Position numbers and translations under genes: made by a program
Notes under the pieces: generated by a model
The model's input: the letters and a program-made list of their open reading frames with translations, nothing else
Databases searched by the model: none
Told to the model about the DNA's origin: nothing
Assembly (NCBI GenBank): GCA_028822935.1
Contig: JAPKCM010000025.1
Span: forward strand, 1 to 62,379
Origin: Akkermansiaceae bacterium
Lineage (GTDB): Bacteria > Verrucomicrobiota > Verrucomicrobiia > Verrucomicrobiales > Akkermansiaceae
Direction of reading: 5' to 3'
DNA: 62,379 bases
Shown here: positions 51,936-61,464 of the stretch, one piece after another
Numbering within the stretch: position 1 is the first letter of the stretch
How the letters are laid out: each line of letters starts with the position of its first letter

Positions 51936-52868
51936 TTATTGGAATTGCAGCTTGAGTCCTTTTTGGGCCCAGTATTTCACGAGCTTGGCCTCGATTGCGC
52001 CGGCTTGCTCCGCGAGGAGAAGCCGGGGCAGCTCTTCCCGGTGGTCTCTCACTTTTTGCGCCGCTTCGAGGAATTTTTGGACTTCGCTGCGTCGCTTCTC
52101 TCCGCCATGGAAATAGAAGTGCGTCAAGAGAAGGGACGAGGAATAGAGTTCCATCACTTCGTAGTTCTCTCGTTTCGCAACGAGTCGGTTCCAGCCCCGC
52201 CAATCGAGATTAAGCAAGGTGGATAGCTTGATGACGCGATTTACCGGGATCTGCGGGTCGCTATGTTTCTTGATGCGATCCCGGACTTTTTGTTCGATTT
52301 TGGTGAAGTCGAATGTGCCGGCGTTTCCGTGGGTCGCCGCAAAATACTCGGCCACGCCCTCGAAGAACCAAGGCCGGGTCCGCCAGAGGAACTCATGCAT
52401 TTGCAAGTGAGCGAGTTCATGGACGAGGATGGAGTAGTCTGCCTTCGGGCCAAGGCGTGAACGGCCATTTGGATCGGGGTAGAATTGACTCCAGAGAAGG
52501 AGGACGGCTTTGCTGCGGCCGTTGTAAAACCCGGCTGCGCCTTGCGTTCCTCCGGCTTTGATAAAGGATTCTTCGTCGGCACAGATGAGGATGCGCGGGA
52601 GATCAGCTTGTGGAGGAGCTGAGAGAGGTAGGGGGATTTTCTCTAAAACGAGCGCGACCGATTCCGCGCTTTGAGTAAATTTTTGCAGCAGTGACGGCTT
52701 GAGTGCAAGTTCGCTATCGATGCGGTAATGTTTCGTGCGATAATGATGCAGGCCGTCTTTGACGCCGAGATCTTGATACTTTCCTTGAGAGGGTCCGGGC
52801 TTGAATCCGCGGGGCCATTCCTGACCCTGGAGCAAGCCGACGAGAAGGATGCTAAGAATTGCTCTCAT
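51936..52868 (-). CDS. exported metallopeptidase-like protein (HExxH)
   Basis: 310 aa. Signal peptide RAILSILLVGLLQG from ATG 52868; the frame continues upstream but overlaps the IscU-type gene. Zinc motif HELAHLQMHEF with downstream Glu in GVAEYFAATHG fits the gluzincin pattern of DUF1570/peptidase MA-like proteins. LPRILICADEESFIKAGG and GFYNGRSKAVLL are seen before it. Substrate unknown. Overlaps the IscU-type gene by 17 bp and converges on folD. Confidence 0.82.
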   Translation of the reverse strand: MRAILSILLVGLLQGQEWPRGFKPGPSQGKYQDLGVKDGLHHYRTKHYRIDSELALKPSLLQKFTQSAESVALVLEKIPLPLSAPPQADLPRILICADEESFIKAGGTQGAAGFYNGRSKAVLLLWSQFYPDPNGRSRLGPKADYSILVHELAHLQMHEFLWRTRPWFFEGVAEYFAATHGNAGTFDFTKIEQKVRDRIKKHSDPQIPVNRVIKLSTLLNLDWRGWNRLVAKRENYEVMELYSSSLLLTHFYFHGGEKRRSEVQKFLEAAQKVRDHREELPRLLLAEQAGAIEAKLVKYWAQKGLKLQFQ

Positions 52869-53319
52869 TGAGCGGGACGATTTTGATCTTGCCGCTTTGC
52901 GGCTGAAGGTTCCCCAGAAGAGTGTCGCTGGCCTTTTTTTGCGGAGCGTCTTTGCCATCGAGAGCGCTTTTGAGGGCTTGCTCAACGAGTTGGCCACAAT
53001 GAATTTTCATGGGAGGAAGAGGGCCGAGGTCACCGGAGAGTTCGTTAGGCTTTAGATTACGAGCTTCCTCGGGGGTCTTGCCCTTGAGCAGTTCGGTGGC
53101 CATTGACGCGACCGCAATCGCGGTTTGGCAGCCAAAGGCTTGGAAAGAGGCGCGGTCGATGACCTTCTTGCCATCCTTCTCCGTGAATTTGAGCCACATC
53201 CGGAGCATGTCGCCACAATCGGGAGAACCGACGGTGCCGACGCTATCGGCATCCGCCATTTCACCCACATTCTGGGGCTTGGAAAGGGCTTCTTTGGCAC
53301 GGTCTTCGAATTCGCTCAC
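52852..53319 (-). CDS. IscU/NifU N-terminal-type Fe-S scaffold
   Basis: 155 aa. Scaffold on which Fe-S clusters are built. The three Cys ligands and Asp are present in SPDCGDMLRMWLKF, FGCQTAIAVAS and KIHCGQLVEQALKSAL. The longer C-terminal tail is charged. Cysteine desulfurase and chaperone genes are not next to it. Start is 80 bp upstream of valS on the other strand. Confidence 0.92.
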   Translation of the reverse strand: MSEFEDRAKEALSKPQNVGEMADADSVGTVGSPDCGDMLRMWLKFTEKDGKKVIDRASFQAFGCQTAIAVASMATELLKGKTPEEARNLKPNELSGDLGPLPPMKIHCGQLVEQALKSALDGKDAPQKKASDTLLGNLQPQSGKIKIVPLNESNS

Positions 53320-53399
53320 ACTCTGAATTTAAGGCCAGTCGCAGATCATACAAGGGTAGGCTTGAAAAAGGGAGGAGCCTCTGTCATTTCCGGCCCGCG

Positions 53400-56093
53400 A
53401 TGTCTGAATTGCCCAAGGCCTATGAGCCCACCGAAGTCGAGAAGTCCTGGTATCAAGCTTGGCTCGACGCCCAGTGTTTCGAAGCAGATCCGTCTTCGGA
53501 GAAGACTCCTTACTCGATTGTGGCTCCTCCTCCAAATGTCACGGGGATTCTTCACCTTGGGCACGTCCTTAATAATACCATTCAGGACATCCTTGCACGT
53601 CGAGCTCGCCAGAAGGGCTGTGAGGTTCTTTGGCTTCCGGGAACTGATCACGCTGGCATCGCAACGCAGACCAAGGTCGAGCGTCAGCTTCGTGATGAAG
53701 AAGGGAAGACGCGCCGTGATGTCGGTCGCGAAGCTTTCCTTGAAAAGGTGTGGGACTGGAAAGAGAAGCACGGCGGGATTATCATCAATCAGCTCAAGCG
53801 TCTCGGCTGTTCCTGTGACTGGAGTCGCGAGCGTTTCACGATGGATGCCGAATATTCTGAGTGGGTCTCGAAAGTTTTCAGCGATCTTTTCAAAGAGGGT
53901 CTCATCTACCGAGGCAAGCGCATGGTGAACTGGTGCCCGGTTTCGCTGACCGCGCTTTCCGATGAAGAGGTGATCATGAAGCCTCAGAAGTCGAAGCTCT
54001 TCTACATGAAATACGAGCTGGTCGATGAGCCCGGACAGTTTTTAGAAATTGCCACGACGCGTCCCGAGACGCTCATGGGTGATGTGGCCGTAGCGGTGAG
54101 TCCAAAAGACGAGCGCTACGCTAAGTTCATTGGAAAAAAAGTGAAGCGACCTTTCCCGGCGGCTGAGATTCCGGTTGTGGCCGATGATCACGTGGATCCC
54201 GAGTTCGGAACGGGTGCGCTCAAGATCACGCCAGCCCACGACAAAGCCGACTTTGAAATCGGAATGCGCAATGATCTCGAGATTATCGACGTTTTCCATC
54301 CCGATGGCACCGTCAATTGCCCCGAGGTTCCTGATCTTGATGGCCTCGACCGTTTTGTGGCTCGTAAGAAAGCAGCCGCCAAGCTCGAGGAAATGGGCTT
54401 GATGATTAAAGTGGAGGAATACGACAATAATGTCGGTTTTTCTGAGCGTGCCGACGTGCCGATCGAGCCCCGTATTTCGATGCAGTGGTTCCTGAAGTAT
54501 CCCGCCGTGGAAGAAGCGAAGGCCGCGGTTGCCGATGGTGATATTTCTTACCGTCCTGCGCATTGGTCCAAAACCTATGCGAACTGGATGAATGGCATTC
54601 AGGATTGGTGCGTCTCGCGTCAGCTTTGGTGGGGTCATCGCATTCCCGTTTGGTATCGTAAGGAGAAAGAAGGAGAGCTGCAGAATGCGGAATCCCTCAC
54701 CTTGGCTGATCTTGAAACTGGAGATCTCCATGTGAGCACCGAGCCTCCGGCGGATCCTGAAAACTGGACTCAGGACGGCGACGTTCTCGATACTTGGTTT
54801 AGTTCTTGGCTCTGGCCTTTTGCGACGATGCAAAACGTGGGCGAGGAGTCTGATTTGGTGAAGAAATTCTACCCCACGAATGATCTCGTGACGGGTCCGG
54901 ACATCATCTTCTTTTGGGTCGCGCGCATGGTGATGGCGGGCTATTGCTTCAAAGATGAGCTTCCGTTTAAGAACGTCTTCTTCACGGCGATCATCCGCGA
55001 TATTCAAGGTCGTAAAATGAGTAAATCGCTCGGTAATTCGCCGGATCCGATTGATCTCATGGAGAAGTATGGCGCTGATGGGCTCCGCTTTGGCCTCATG
55101 CGCATTGCGCCCGTGGGCTCCGATGTTCGTTTCGACGAAGCGCAGATCGAGGAGGGCCGTAACTTCGCCAATAAAATCTACAATGCCTGCCGCTTCCGTC
55201 GTATGGCTGGAAGTGAGTTGTTCGGAGAGACGGACCTTAGCACGCTGACGCTGCGCCCTTACCATCTCGAAATTCTCGCGGGCTGCGATGATCTCGCAGT
55301 GAAACTGGAGGAAGCCTATGCGGATTACCGTTTCAATGAAGTCGGAGCCTTGCTCTACGATTTCCTCTGGGCTGAGTTCTGCGATAAGTTCCTGGAAGCG
55401 GTGAAGGGGGACCTTCGTGATGATGCTACCGAAGAAGCCGGGCGGGCCACACTCTCGGTCTTTGATGCCGTGATGGCTCGTTTCCTTCAGTGTCTGCATC
55501 CGTTCATGCCTCACCTCACTGAGGAGCTGACGGCGCGCATGGGATACATTTCCGAAGGAGATTTCCTGATGGAAAAAGAGCTACCGACGGAAACCCTTCT
55601 TTCTGGAATCTCAGCGGACCTTGTAAGGGCGGGACGCGAGCAGGCTACCGCAGTGTATGAAACAGCGAGCCGACTTCGAAATCTCAAAGCGGAATATCGT
55701 CTCGCGGCGCGCAAGGACGTTCGTTTTATTGCAAAGAGCGGTCCTGATTGGCTCGAAGCAGAGGCTGCCACCCTCTCGCTCCTTGTGGGGGCTGAGGGCG
55801 TCACTCGCGATGAATCTTACCTGCCGGAACAGGGAACTCCAGGTGCGGTGACTGCTGCCGGGGAACTCTTCATGCCTCTTGATGGCTTGATTGACGTGGC
55901 GGCAGAGCAAGTGCGTCTTGATAAGGAAATCGAAAAGATCGGAAAAGAAGTCAGCAAGTGTCAGAATAAACTCGGGAATGAAAGATTTGTCGCCAATGCC
56001 AAGCCGGAAGTAGTTGAGGTTGAGCGCCAACGACTTGAGGAGTGGCAGACTAATCTTGCTCAGCTTGAAAAAATGCGCGCCGATCTGGGATAG
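53400..56093 (+). CDS. valS: valyl-tRNA synthetase
   Basis: Charges tRNA-Val; class I synthetase. 897 aa. The HIGH-type motif reads HLGH in ILHLGHVLNNTIQD, and the KMSKS motif is intact (GRKMSKSLGNSPDPIDLM). The editing domain has TTRPETLMGDVAVAV and the DHVDPEFGTGALKITPAHD stretch. A C-terminal coiled-coil arm (EQVRLDKEIEKIGKEVSKCQ) is typical of ValRS. No T-box or Shine-Dalgarno is visible upstream. Confidence 0.97.
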   Translation: MSELPKAYEPTEVEKSWYQAWLDAQCFEADPSSEKTPYSIVAPPPNVTGILHLGHVLNNTIQDILARRARQKGCEVLWLPGTDHAGIATQTKVERQLRDEEGKTRRDVGREAFLEKVWDWKEKHGGIIINQLKRLGCSCDWSRERFTMDAEYSEWVSKVFSDLFKEGLIYRGKRMVNWCPVSLTALSDEEVIMKPQKSKLFYMKYELVDEPGQFLEIATTRPETLMGDVAVAVSPKDERYAKFIGKKVKRPFPAAEIPVVADDHVDPEFGTGALKITPAHDKADFEIGMRNDLEIIDVFHPDGTVNCPEVPDLDGLDRFVARKKAAAKLEEMGLMIKVEEYDNNVGFSERADVPIEPRISMQWFLKYPAVEEAKAAVADGDISYRPAHWSKTYANWMNGIQDWCVSRQLWWGHRIPVWYRKEKEGELQNAESLTLADLETGDLHVSTEPPADPENWTQDGDVLDTWFSSWLWPFATMQNVGEESDLVKKFYPTNDLVTGPDIIFFWVARMVMAGYCFKDELPFKNVFFTAIIRDIQGRKMSKSLGNSPDPIDLMEKYGADGLRFGLMRIAPVGSDVRFDEAQIEEGRNFANKIYNACRFRRMAGSELFGETDLSTLTLRPYHLEILAGCDDLAVKLEEAYADYRFNEVGALLYDFLWAEFCDKFLEAVKGDLRDDATEEAGRATLSVFDAVMARFLQCLHPFMPHLTEELTARMGYISEGDFLMEKELPTETLLSGISADLVRAGREQATAVYETASRLRNLKAEYRLAARKDVRFIAKSGPDWLEAEAATLSLLVGAEGVTRDESYLPEQGTPGAVTAAGELFMPLDGLIDVAAEQVRLDKEIEKIGKEVSKCQNKLGNERFVANAKPEVVEVERQRLEEWQTNLAQLEKMRADLG

Positions 56094-56144
56094 TGAAAAT
56101 TTAACTGTTCATCGTATAGGTGAATTAGTTGAATCCAACGAACA

Positions 56145-57290
56145 ATGATAAAGGATCAAGCCATCTCGAAAATCCCTGACTTAGGGAAGTTCAGCATTGA
56201 CTTGCTCGGCGCCGTGGGGATCGTAGATGTTTCCCAACTTGCCCAAGCTGACCCCGATATCCTGCATTTAGATCTGACAAAGGCAAACGGCGTGTTGGTC
56301 CTTCGGGAGAGCTCTCCATCGCCGAAGGAGGTGATCAGCTGGATTGAGAGCGCCCGGGAAATCACGGGGATCGAAGGCGCCCAATTTGATTCGGACCTCG
56401 ATCAACTCGCAGAGATCGAAGAAATACTGGTGGCCATTCCAGTTCATGGGAAGCGGCTCGCCGAGCAAGGGATCAAGGCGACTGATGTTCCGGTGATGGA
56501 AACGGTTGTCTCGGGAATGAAGGAAAAGAAGACACTCCCCAGAACTCAACCGATCACGAATCCGAAAAGGGAATTTCAGCCGGATGCAGACCCTGCAGAG
56601 AAATTGGTTTCCCTCCGTCGAAAAGTCCCGGAACGTCCTCCGTACAGCAAAAAGAATCCGCTCGCGATTCCCGAAGAAGTTACCCTTCTTCAAGACGTCC
56701 CGGAACGTCCTCCGTACAGCAAAAAGAATCCGCTCGCGATTCCCGAAGAAGTTACCCTTCTTCAAGACGTCCCGGAACGTCCTCCGGCCAGCAAATGGAA
56801 TTCGTTCGCGATTCCCGAAGAAAAGCCGCAAATCACCCCTTTGCTGTCGAAGAGAAAACAAGACGTTCGCGTTTCCGCGAGTAAGGGGCTGAACACGGGA
56901 AAAAAACTTCATTCACGAACCTTTATTAGGGGTGTCTTGAATCCCCATAAGTGGAGAATGCGGATTTCCTCTCTCATCACTTTGCTAATGTTTGCTCTGA
57001 TGCCTGCAAGTCTCGTCGCTCTGGGCATGGTGATGAAAACGAAGAATCTTTGGTGGTTCGTCGTGCCAGCAGTATTCCTCGTGACCTTTTTCTTCTATCT
57101 TACGGTCGCCTCTCGGATGAAGTGTCGCGTTTGTGGTCAGCCTGTTTTTTCACCAAAATACTGCCGCAAGCACATCAAAGCGCACCGGGTTCGAGTGTTT
57201 GGCTATATCATCCCAACGAGCGTTCACATGATCCTGTTTCACTGGTTCCGCTGTATTTATTGCGGGACCTCGGTGAGGCTGCGAAAATAG
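56145..57290 (+). CDS. membrane protein with helix-hairpin domain, internal 24-residue repeats and CxxC motifs
   Basis: 381 aa. The N-terminal ~60 residues resemble a DUF4332-like helix-hairpin domain (PDLGKFSIDLLGAVGIVDV). Residues 161-226 hold two identical 24-residue units (PERPPYSKKNPLAIPEE core) and a third, diverged. Two membrane helices follow (SSLITLLMFALMPASLVAL and WFVVPAVFLVTFFFYLTVA), then CRVCGQPVFSPKYC and CIYCGTSVRLRK, Cys pairs that may bind zinc. No family name; function unknown. Ends 4 bp before the convergent dtd stop. Confidence 0.75.
   Translation: MIKDQAISKIPDLGKFSIDLLGAVGIVDVSQLAQADPDILHLDLTKANGVLVLRESSPSPKEVISWIESAREITGIEGAQFDSDLDQLAEIEEILVAIPVHGKRLAEQGIKATDVPVMETVVSGMKEKKTLPRTQPITNPKREFQPDADPAEKLVSLRRKVPERPPYSKKNPLAIPEEVTLLQDVPERPPYSKKNPLAIPEEVTLLQDVPERPPASKWNSFAIPEEKPQITPLLSKRKQDVRVSASKGLNTGKKLHSRTFIRGVLNPHKWRMRISSLITLLMFALMPASLVALGMVMKTKNLWWFVVPAVFLVTFFFYLTVASRMKCRVCGQPVFSPKYCRKHIKAHRVRVFGYIIPTSVHMILFHWFRCIYCGTSVRLRK
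56625..56823 (+). repeat. 72-bp tandem repeats in a coding region
   Basis: Two 72-bp copies at 56625-56696 and 56697-56768 are identical; a third begins at 56769 and diverges after about 20 bases, with partial match to about 56823. Period is 24 codons, so changes in copy number keep the frame. Confidence 0.92.
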
Positions 57291-57293
57291 ATC

Positions 57294-57746
57294 TTACTCG
57301 CGATTTTTTGAATCCATCGTGATGGTGACCGGGCCGTCGTTCACGAGGGCGACTTGCATCTCGGCACCGAAGATCCCCCGGCCTACTTTGTTTCTGATTT
57401 CTACGGATATTTGTTCGCAGAATGCTTCGTAAAGAGGGATCGCCTGATTGGGGCGTGCGGCTTTAATGAAGCTGGGGCGATTTCCTTTCTTCGTGCTCGC
57501 GTGCAGGGTGAACTGACTCACCACAAGAGCTTCTCCACCTTGATCTACGAGCGCTTGGTTCATCTTGCCCTCGGAATCGGAGAAGACGCGCATTTTGGTG
57601 ATTTTCCCCACCAGCCAAGCGACATCTTCCTCCGTGTCTCTTTCTTCGATTCCCAGAAGAATTAGGAAACCCGCGTCGATCTTCGACACCTCTTTTTGAT
57701 TTACCGAGACCGAGGCTTCACTCACTCGCTGGAGAACGACACGCAT
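57294..57746 (-). CDS. dtd: D-aminoacyl-tRNA deacylase
   Basis: Removes D-amino acids from mischarged tRNA. 150 aa. Characteristic motifs: MRVVLQRVSEASVSV, VSQFTLHASTKKGNRPSF and the Gly-cis-Pro end NDGPVTITMDS. Normal length. Confidence 0.96.
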   Translation of the reverse strand: MRVVLQRVSEASVSVNQKEVSKIDAGFLILLGIEERDTEEDVAWLVGKITKMRVFSDSEGKMNQALVDQGGEALVVSQFTLHASTKKGNRPSFIKAARPNQAIPLYEAFCEQISVEIRNKVGRGIFGAEMQVALVNDGPVTITMDSKNRE

Positions 57747-57774
57747 GGGTGGAGTGAGTCATTTTTTTTGAAGA

Positions 57775-60441
57775 TCACAAGATCTGTTTCAGTTTGTCCT
57801 GCCAGCGGTTGTAGACGAATCCCAGCCCAAGAAGTCCTAATCCCAGGGTGATAAAGCTCAAGATACGGGGAAGCGGATCGAGTTGGATGATGTCGAACAG
57901 CATCACGTGTCCCAGAGTGGCACAAAGAATGATGAGGGAGGTGACCCGGAAGGGGCGACTCTTGCAAAGGAGGCCGGTGAGAAGGGCGAGGGTTCCAAGA
58001 ATTGCCCAGCTAGCGGCCCTTCCTGATGAATCGTTTTCTGTCGTGATCGTCAACCAAAGGACGAGCAGGGAGATGACCCCAAGGAGGTAGTGCTTGGGAT
58101 CTCGATCCTGATGGCAGGAAAAGAGGTGCAAGGAAAAGGGAGCTATTAAACCGAGGTAAACATGTCCTACGCTTGAGCCTTCCGCTTGAGCACTCACCCA
58201 AGCACTAATCACTCCGATGACATAAAAGGGAACGGCACAGCTGGAGACCAGTTTTCTGGGGTAAAGTCGATCAAGAAGAAGGAGCGCCACGGAACTCCAA
58301 GCAGCGAGAACAAAAGGTTCGGAGCGATCGTTGAAGAGGAATAAAATGAAGCTCAACCAGAATCCTGTGGCGAGTAGGAAGGTAAGGTTTTCCAGTGCCT
58401 TATGATCTTTTAGCCCACTTAGTTTTCTCAAAATGACGAGATGGCCCACAAGGATCGCAAGCCCGAATAGGATTGGGCCAATCTCGAAGGTGAAGGCTTC
58501 GAGGAGTCCTAGATGAAAAAGGAAAGGGAGGCTGGCATGGAGGCTGAAGCCCGTTTTTCTTACGAGCAAAGTTCCTAGGATGGGAACGACGAGATAGAGC
58601 AGCATGCGGATGCTCGATTCCGTGATCCCAAAGTGGATACTCATCGCGGATAGGGCGAGTCCGAATCCGAAGAAGAAGATGCTCAGGTGGAATCGAATCT
58701 CGCTCTCGGACGGCTTTGAGATATTCTTACTTTCTAACTGGTGGAGAAAAGAAAGGGCGAAGGCCATCGCTCCACCAGTGAGCAGGATCGCGGCGATCTG
58801 CTCGTTTAAGATCAGTCCTAGAAGCGCGCATGCTGATGCCAGGCAGCTCACCCAGTAGAAATCGAAGAAGAGCTTGAGCTGAAGTTTTCGGAGATGAAGG
58901 AGCGCCGAAATAACTCCTACGCCTCCCATCAAGAGCATCGTTTTCCCAGCTTCTAAATCTTGAAGCGCTCCGAAAGAGATCGTCAGGAACATCGCAATAA
59001 ATCCAATGAGACTCGCGAAGCAGGCTTTGTGGGCCTCTGTCTTTTCGGCCAGCCGGTGAAGAAGGGCGAAGGCAGCCCAGAGCGCTGCCGCGATTGCCCA
59101 AGCGAAGGTTGGAGTAAAGGAGTTCTGCCCCAAGGTCATAAAAATCGAGAGCGCGGCGATGCCATAGGAGGCAAGAGGGAGAAAGCGATTCGGAATTTTA
59201 AGATGAAGAGCGATCAAGATGACCGATTCGAGAAGCAAGGTGAGGAAGAGGTGATGTCCGGAAAGTTTTAAAATGATGCCGAGGGTGATGAGACTTAAGC
59301 CTTTGATGAGATGGAGCAAGACCGACTGCTTCGAAAAGCGGTTTCGCGCGAGGATCCCGATGGCGATGATCGCGCTACCAAGAATGAGGCAGAAGAGCCA
59401 GTGACCCTCAATCCAGCTTCGAGTGACTGGATTGATGGAATAGAGAAAAAAGAAGAGGCCATGATTGGCGGAGGTGAAGGCGCGATGTTCCGGGATCTTC
59501 TCAACGACGCTCAGACTCACAAAGAGAAGCCAGAAGATGATCAGGAAGTATGCGGCTCCAGGGTGGTGGGCCGGAGTGGTGAAGGCCCAAATGGCGTAAG
59601 AAAAGTAGCTCCCGGCTAAGGTGAGGAAGTGGAGTTCCTGCCAATCTTTTCGGCGGGCAATGAAGGAGGCTCCGATCGAAAGAATCAAGGCTGAGAGCCC
59701 CACCATCCACCCGAGTGGATTGAGGGATACGGCATAAAAGGCGAGCGCCAAACTGATCCCCAACATGAGACGCGAATTTTTCCGAAGGGACACGGCACCG
59801 CAGAAAATGGCCGTTAGAATGAGTAAAAGTGAGCCAATCACGGGAGAATGAATGACCCGGAGTGCCTCGACATTGGATGCGGCGTAGCTTGCGTAATAGA
59901 GACCCGCGAGCCCTCCGGCGGCCACAACGCGCCCGTAAGTCTTCAGCGAATCTTTCCATTGTTCGCAAAAGAGGCCGGCTCCGGTGAGCATTCCAGTGAA
60001 GAGGTAAAGAAGTCCAAGACGAATTCCTGGCCCCAGATCATGAATGTAGTTCTTATAGGTGTAAGAGCTGAGCAAAACGAGGCCGGTGGTGAGCAGAATG
60101 ATTCCAAGTCGCACGAACCAAACCCGACCTAGTTGCATTTCAAATCCTGCTGAGTAAGCGGGTAGGGAAGGGGGCTTGATCTCCGGAGCCATAGGAAGTG
60201 CAGAGATTTCCTTTTGTGGTTTGGGTCCTTCGGGCGCGATTGGTATTGGCGGGGGAGTCGAAATATGAAGCTTGGTGACTGTTGCGGTTTCGGCCTTAGG
60301 GACTGGTTTCTGATCTTGGATTTGCGCGGCGAGCGAGTCTCTTTTGATTTCTGAAAGGGTGGAGCCCAGCCGGGCGGCTTCTTGCCGGAGCCTTTGCAGA
60401 TCCTCTTCGGCTTGCGCGATTCGGTAGTTCAGAGATTTCAC
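57775..60441 (-). CDS. large DUF2339 integral membrane protein
   Basis: 888 aa. N-terminal coiled coil (AEEDLQRLRQEAARLGSTL), Pro-rich linker, then more than twenty hydrophobic segments. The start of the membrane part (FEMQLGRVWFVRLGIILLTTG) is typical of DUF2339, whose function is unknown. Its start is 97 bp from the divergent lysR gene, with the half-site array in between. Confidence 0.88.
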   Translation of the reverse strand: MKSLNYRIAQAEEDLQRLRQEAARLGSTLSEIKRDSLAAQIQDQKPVPKAETATVTKLHISTPPPIPIAPEGPKPQKEISALPMAPEIKPPSLPAYSAGFEMQLGRVWFVRLGIILLTTGLVLLSSYTYKNYIHDLGPGIRLGLLYLFTGMLTGAGLFCEQWKDSLKTYGRVVAAGGLAGLYYASYAASNVEALRVIHSPVIGSLLLILTAIFCGAVSLRKNSRLMLGISLALAFYAVSLNPLGWMVGLSALILSIGASFIARRKDWQELHFLTLAGSYFSYAIWAFTTPAHHPGAAYFLIIFWLLFVSLSVVEKIPEHRAFTSANHGLFFFLYSINPVTRSWIEGHWLFCLILGSAIIAIGILARNRFSKQSVLLHLIKGLSLITLGIILKLSGHHLFLTLLLESVILIALHLKIPNRFLPLASYGIAALSIFMTLGQNSFTPTFAWAIAAALWAAFALLHRLAEKTEAHKACFASLIGFIAMFLTISFGALQDLEAGKTMLLMGGVGVISALLHLRKLQLKLFFDFYWVSCLASACALLGLILNEQIAAILLTGGAMAFALSFLHQLESKNISKPSESEIRFHLSIFFFGFGLALSAMSIHFGITESSIRMLLYLVVPILGTLLVRKTGFSLHASLPFLFHLGLLEAFTFEIGPILFGLAILVGHLVILRKLSGLKDHKALENLTFLLATGFWLSFILFLFNDRSEPFVLAAWSSVALLLLDRLYPRKLVSSCAVPFYVIGVISAWVSAQAEGSSVGHVYLGLIAPFSLHLFSCHQDRDPKHYLLGVISLLVLWLTITTENDSSGRAASWAILGTLALLTGLLCKSRPFRVTSLIILCATLGHVMLFDIIQLDPLPRILSFITLGLGLLGLGFVYNRWQDKLKQIL

Positions 60442-60474
60442 TCATACAGGTTGCAACGGGTCATACTTTCTGTC

Positions 60475-60512
60475 GAATCGATAACAGAAATCGATTCATT
60501 GATTGAATCGAT
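60475..60512. promoter_or_regulatory. three evenly spaced palindromic half-sites before lysR
   Basis: GAATCGAT (60475-60482), inverted ATCGATTC (60490-60497) and GAATCGAT (60505-60512), each separated by exactly 7 bp. The second and third extend to a perfect 9-bp inverted repeat with a 5-bp spacer, and fit the T-N11-A pattern of LysR-family sites. Placed between the divergent DUF2339 and lysR starts. Confidence 0.7.
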
Positions 60513-60537
60513 GGTTTGACTCGCTATATTTACCTTT

Positions 60538-61431
60538 ATGAATATTCATCATCTGGAGCTTTTCTTCTACGTCGCGAAATTCGAGGGCATTACCGCTGCG
60601 GTCCGCAAGATGCCTTATGGGATTCAGCAACCCGCGGTGAGTGGTCAGCTTCTCCAGCTTGAGGAGAAACTCGGGGTGAAGCTCTTCAACCGTCGGCCCT
60701 TTGCTCTTACTCCTGCGGGCGAGGAACTTTACGACTACTGCTATCCTTTCTTTTCGCGTCTACGTGATGTGGAAGAGCGCTTGCGAGGAGAAGAGAGCCA
60801 GCATCTGCGATTGGCCGCTTCCGCATCCACGCTTCGGAATCATCTACCGGATGTTCTAGAAGATCTCAAAAAAGAGGAGCCGAACTTACGACTTTCACTG
60901 AAGGAGGTGGATCCCTCTGATGTCCATCATTTGCTGACGAGCCAGCAAGTCGATGTCGCGGTGAGCGTGCTCGCCGGGAAATTGGCGTCGGGACTTCGTT
61001 GCCTCCCATTGGTGGAGATTCCAGTCGCCTTGCTCGTTCCCTCATCGCTGAAGGCAAAGTCGCTGAGCGACCTGGTTGATGAGGATCCTTACAACCCGAA
61101 GCGATCGATCGGCAGGGAGCCCTTGGTGGGACTGCCGCCCCATGAAGTGCTTCAGCAATTGTTTCAGAACGAGTTCGAACAGCGAAAGATCACCTGGACC
61201 ACCAGTGTCGAGGTCAACTCGATGGAGGTGATTCGCGACTATGTCATCCGCGGGTTTGGGGTAGGACTGGGACTGATGATCCCTGGTGTGGAGATGCCGC
61301 AGGGGCTTAAGGCGATTCCTCTGAAGGAGTTCCCTCCCTTGGTGATCGGGGCCCTCTATCAAGGAAAGCCAAAGGTTTTGGTGACTCGGTTTTTGGCAAC
61401 AGCACAGAAACATGCCAAGAGTATGGCTTGA
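60538..61431 (+). CDS. LysR-family transcriptional regulator
   Basis: 297 aa. N-terminal winged HTH (HHLELFFYVAKFEGITAAV, QQPAVSGQLLQLEEKLGVKLFNRRPFALTPAGEEL). The C-terminal periplasmic-binding-like effector domain runs from about residue 90 (SQHLRLAASASTLRN). The half-site array lies 25-63 bp upstream of its ATG, so autoregulation and control of the divergent gene are likely. Effector unknown. Confidence 0.92.
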   Translation: MNIHHLELFFYVAKFEGITAAVRKMPYGIQQPAVSGQLLQLEEKLGVKLFNRRPFALTPAGEELYDYCYPFFSRLRDVEERLRGEESQHLRLAASASTLRNHLPDVLEDLKKEEPNLRLSLKEVDPSDVHHLLTSQQVDVAVSVLAGKLASGLRCLPLVEIPVALLVPSSLKAKSLSDLVDEDPYNPKRSIGREPLVGLPPHEVLQQLFQNEFEQRKITWTTSVEVNSMEVIRDYVIRGFGVGLGLMIPGVEMPQGLKAIPLKEFPPLVIGALYQGKPKVLVTRFLATAQKHAKSMA

Positions 61432-61464
61432 TTTATCCCCTAATCTAAGGCAATCAGCGACTCC

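Noticed and set aside
54042-55514. 490-codon minus-strand open frame opposite valS
   Set aside because: Shadow of a GC-rich conserved gene; Arg/His-rich with no domain.
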